A stretch of DNA of 64,000 nucleotides from Paenibacillus koleovorans NBRC 103111 (lineage in GTDB: Bacteria > Bacillota > Bacilli > Paenibacillales > NBRC-103111): assembly GCF_004000845.1 (NCBI RefSeq), contig NZ_BIMA01000001.1:124001-188000 (forward strand), read 5' to 3'. This document shows, one piece after another, positions 62,818-64,000 of the stretch; the first letter of the stretch is position 1, and each line of letters opens with the position of its first letter. Below the pieces are notes generated by a model, which saw nothing but the letters and a program-made list of their open reading frames with translations, was not told the origin of the DNA and did no database searches. A program made the translations under genes and the position numbers.

Positions 62818-63603
62818 ATGCGACTATATTTCAACTATTTGCTCATTTTGCTGAAATCTCAGCTCCAATACCGGTTGTCGTTCCTTTTGCTGACAGTCGG
62901 CCAATTTTTGTCCCCCTTTACCGTGTTCGCCGGGCTTTACTTTATGTTCGAGCGGTTCGGGCAGATAAAAGGGTGGAGCTTCTACGAGGTGGCGCTTACG
63001 TTCGGTGTAGTCACGATGGCGTACGCGATCAGCGAATGCTTCGCAAGGGGCTTCGATTATTTCTCGGCGATGGTGGCGAGCGGGGATTTCGACCGTTTGC
63101 TGGTCCGACCGCGCAGTACGGTGCTGCAAGTGTTGGGCTCGCGATTCGAATTCGCCCGAGTGGGGCGCATGACCCAAGGGATCGTCGTATTGTCGTGGGC
63201 GATCAGCGGGTTGACCGTGGAGTGGACAGTGCTGAAGGTGGCGACGGTTTTGTTCATGATCGTCAGCGGGGTGTTCGTGTTTACCGGTATTTTCATCCTG
63301 GCCGCTACATTATGCTTCTGGACTATCCAAGGGCTGGAGATCACCAACACGCTCACGGACGGCGGGCGGGAAATGTCGCAATACCCCTTGAATATTTATC
63401 GAAAAGGAGTCGCCCGGTTTTTCACCTTCGTCATCCCGTTCGGCTGCTTCAACTACTTGCCGCTGCTGTATTTGCTGGATCGCGTGGAAGGCCCGCGCAG
63501 CGCGCTGTACATGCTCTCGCCGCTGGCCGGAATCGTCTTTATCGTACCTTGCCTGCTTGTCTGGAGGCTCGGGGTGAGGCATTATAGATCTACAGGATCT
63601 TAA
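62818..63603 (+). CDS. ABC-2-type permease (second subunit)
   Basis: A 261-residue membrane protein with six hydrophobic segments and the phrase MVASGDFDRLLVRPRSTVLQVLGS near residue 90. GGAGG lies 10 nt before the ATG, 6 nt after the first permease stop. It completes a three-gene exporter. Confidence 0.87.
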   Translation: MRLYFNYLLILLKSQLQYRLSFLLLTVGQFLSPFTVFAGLYFMFERFGQIKGWSFYEVALTFGVVTMAYAISECFARGFDYFSAMVASGDFDRLLVRPRSTVLQVLGSRFEFARVGRMTQGIVVLSWAISGLTVEWTVLKVATVLFMIVSGVFVFTGIFILAATLCFWTIQGLEITNTLTDGGREMSQYPLNIYRKGVARFFTFVIPFGCFNYLPLLYLLDRVEGPRSALYMLSPLAGIVFIVPCLLVWRLGVRHYRSTGS

Positions 63604-63635
63604 TTACGTATCGCGAAGGAGCTGCCCTAACCTCT

Positions 63636-64000
63636 ATGTCTAAAAACGATCCGGCTCCGGCGCTGCAGCCGTCCTCCCGTCCGCTTACGCCCGGGCTGAT
63701 CCTGCTTATGGCGGTCGCCTGCGGCGTGACGGTCGCGAACCTGTACTACAATCAGCCGCTGCTCGCGGAGATCGGCCGCACGTTCCACGCCGACTCCGGG
63801 CGGACGGGGCTGATCTCGATGCTGACGCAGATCGGCTATGCGATCGGCCTGTTCCTGTTCATCCCGCTCGGCGATATTCGGGAACGGCGGCGACTGATCG
63901 TAGCGCTTCTGCTCGCGGTAGGCGTGGCGCTCATCGGCGTGGCAACCGCGCAGAGCCTGGCTTGGATGTACGCCGCGAGCCTGCTCGTCGGCATGACGAC
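63636..64000 (+). CDS. MFS transporter, N-terminal part (cut by window edge)
   Basis: The first 121 residues of a major facilitator superfamily transporter: TPGLILLMAVACGVTVANLYYNQPLLAEIG opens TM1 and the following loop (quoted here only to NLYYNQPLLA as diagnostic), then SMLTQIGYAIGLFLFIPLGD and the basic RERRR loop between TM2 and TM3. The NLYYNQPLLA phrase is typical of the YgaY-like group. The ATG at 63636 has GGAG 14 nt upstream, which is loose. The rest is beyond the window. Confidence 0.8.
   Translation, partial: MSKNDPAPALQPSSRPLTPGLILLMAVACGVTVANLYYNQPLLAEIGRTFHADSGRTGLISMLTQIGYAIGLFLFIPLGDIRERRRLIVALLLAVGVALIGVATAQSLAWMYAASLLVGMT

Overview
The window looks like a chromosomal segment of a GC-rich, Gram-positive, spore-forming bacterium of the Paenibacillaceae (Paenibacillus or a close relative). 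This rests on the YesM/YesN-type two-component pair beside LplB/LplC/LplA-type sugar uptake genes, an S-layer-homology protein, strong AAAGGAGG ribosome binding sites with frequent TTG/GTG starts, AdaA/AdaB alkylation-repair genes, many lipoproteins and AraC regulators, and low-GC-type gene families in a GC-rich sequence. No rRNA, tRNA or CRISPR array was recognised.

Layout. (1) 134-12481: a carbohydrate locus. A leftward unit (YesM, YesN, lipoprotein solute-binding protein, two permeases, sulfatase) faces a rightward heparinase II/III-family lyase and an S-layer-homology protein. Neither the sulfatase nor the lyase has a signal peptide, so the locus is best read as import of a sulfated uronate-containing oligosaccharide followed by cytoplasmic cleavage and desulfation. 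(2) 12668-13795: a decayed GH78-like gene. (3) 13945-27683: a complete carbon-phosphorus lyase (phn) region read leftward: a hexapeptide transferase behind a textbook-spaced PhoP box, then phnF-D-C-E-E-G-H-I-J-K-L-M, a TIM-barrel protein and a PHP-domain phosphoesterase, closed by a strong terminator. PhnN and PhnP are absent; the PHP protein is the likely stand-in for PhnP. (4) 27767-43808: mixed housekeeping and accessory genes (membrane proteins, cupin, pyruvate kinase paralogue, AraC regulators, GNATs, APH-like kinase, a large hybrid histidine kinase, PhzF, an epimerase, a PhyH oxygenase). (5) 43968-47600: alanine dehydrogenase, alanine racemase and a PucR/AdeR-like regulator. (6) 47704-49141: an IS256-family element inserted into a cluster of short intergenic repeats. 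(7) 49269-57745: a frameshifted lipoprotein, a DUF1854 protein with a zinc-ribbon-bearing ABC exporter, ferritin, and unknown genes. (8) 57763-58514: a block of large imperfect direct repeats. (9) 58771-60883: adaA-adaB-alkA. (10) 61010-63603: an ABC-2 exporter, then the start of an MFS transporter cut by the window edge.

The most unusual signal outside genes is the variety of short dispersed, hairpin-forming intergenic repeats. Several different families share a GAAATAAGG-like core, two families occur in distant gaps or flank the IS, and one contains a 62-bp near-perfect palindrome. Within genes, several otherwise conserved proteins carry recently expanded low-complexity repeats (lyase, PhnH, hybrid kinase linker, lipoprotein, Ala/Pro-rich protein).

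All functions are read from sequence motifs by eye; no database search was run.
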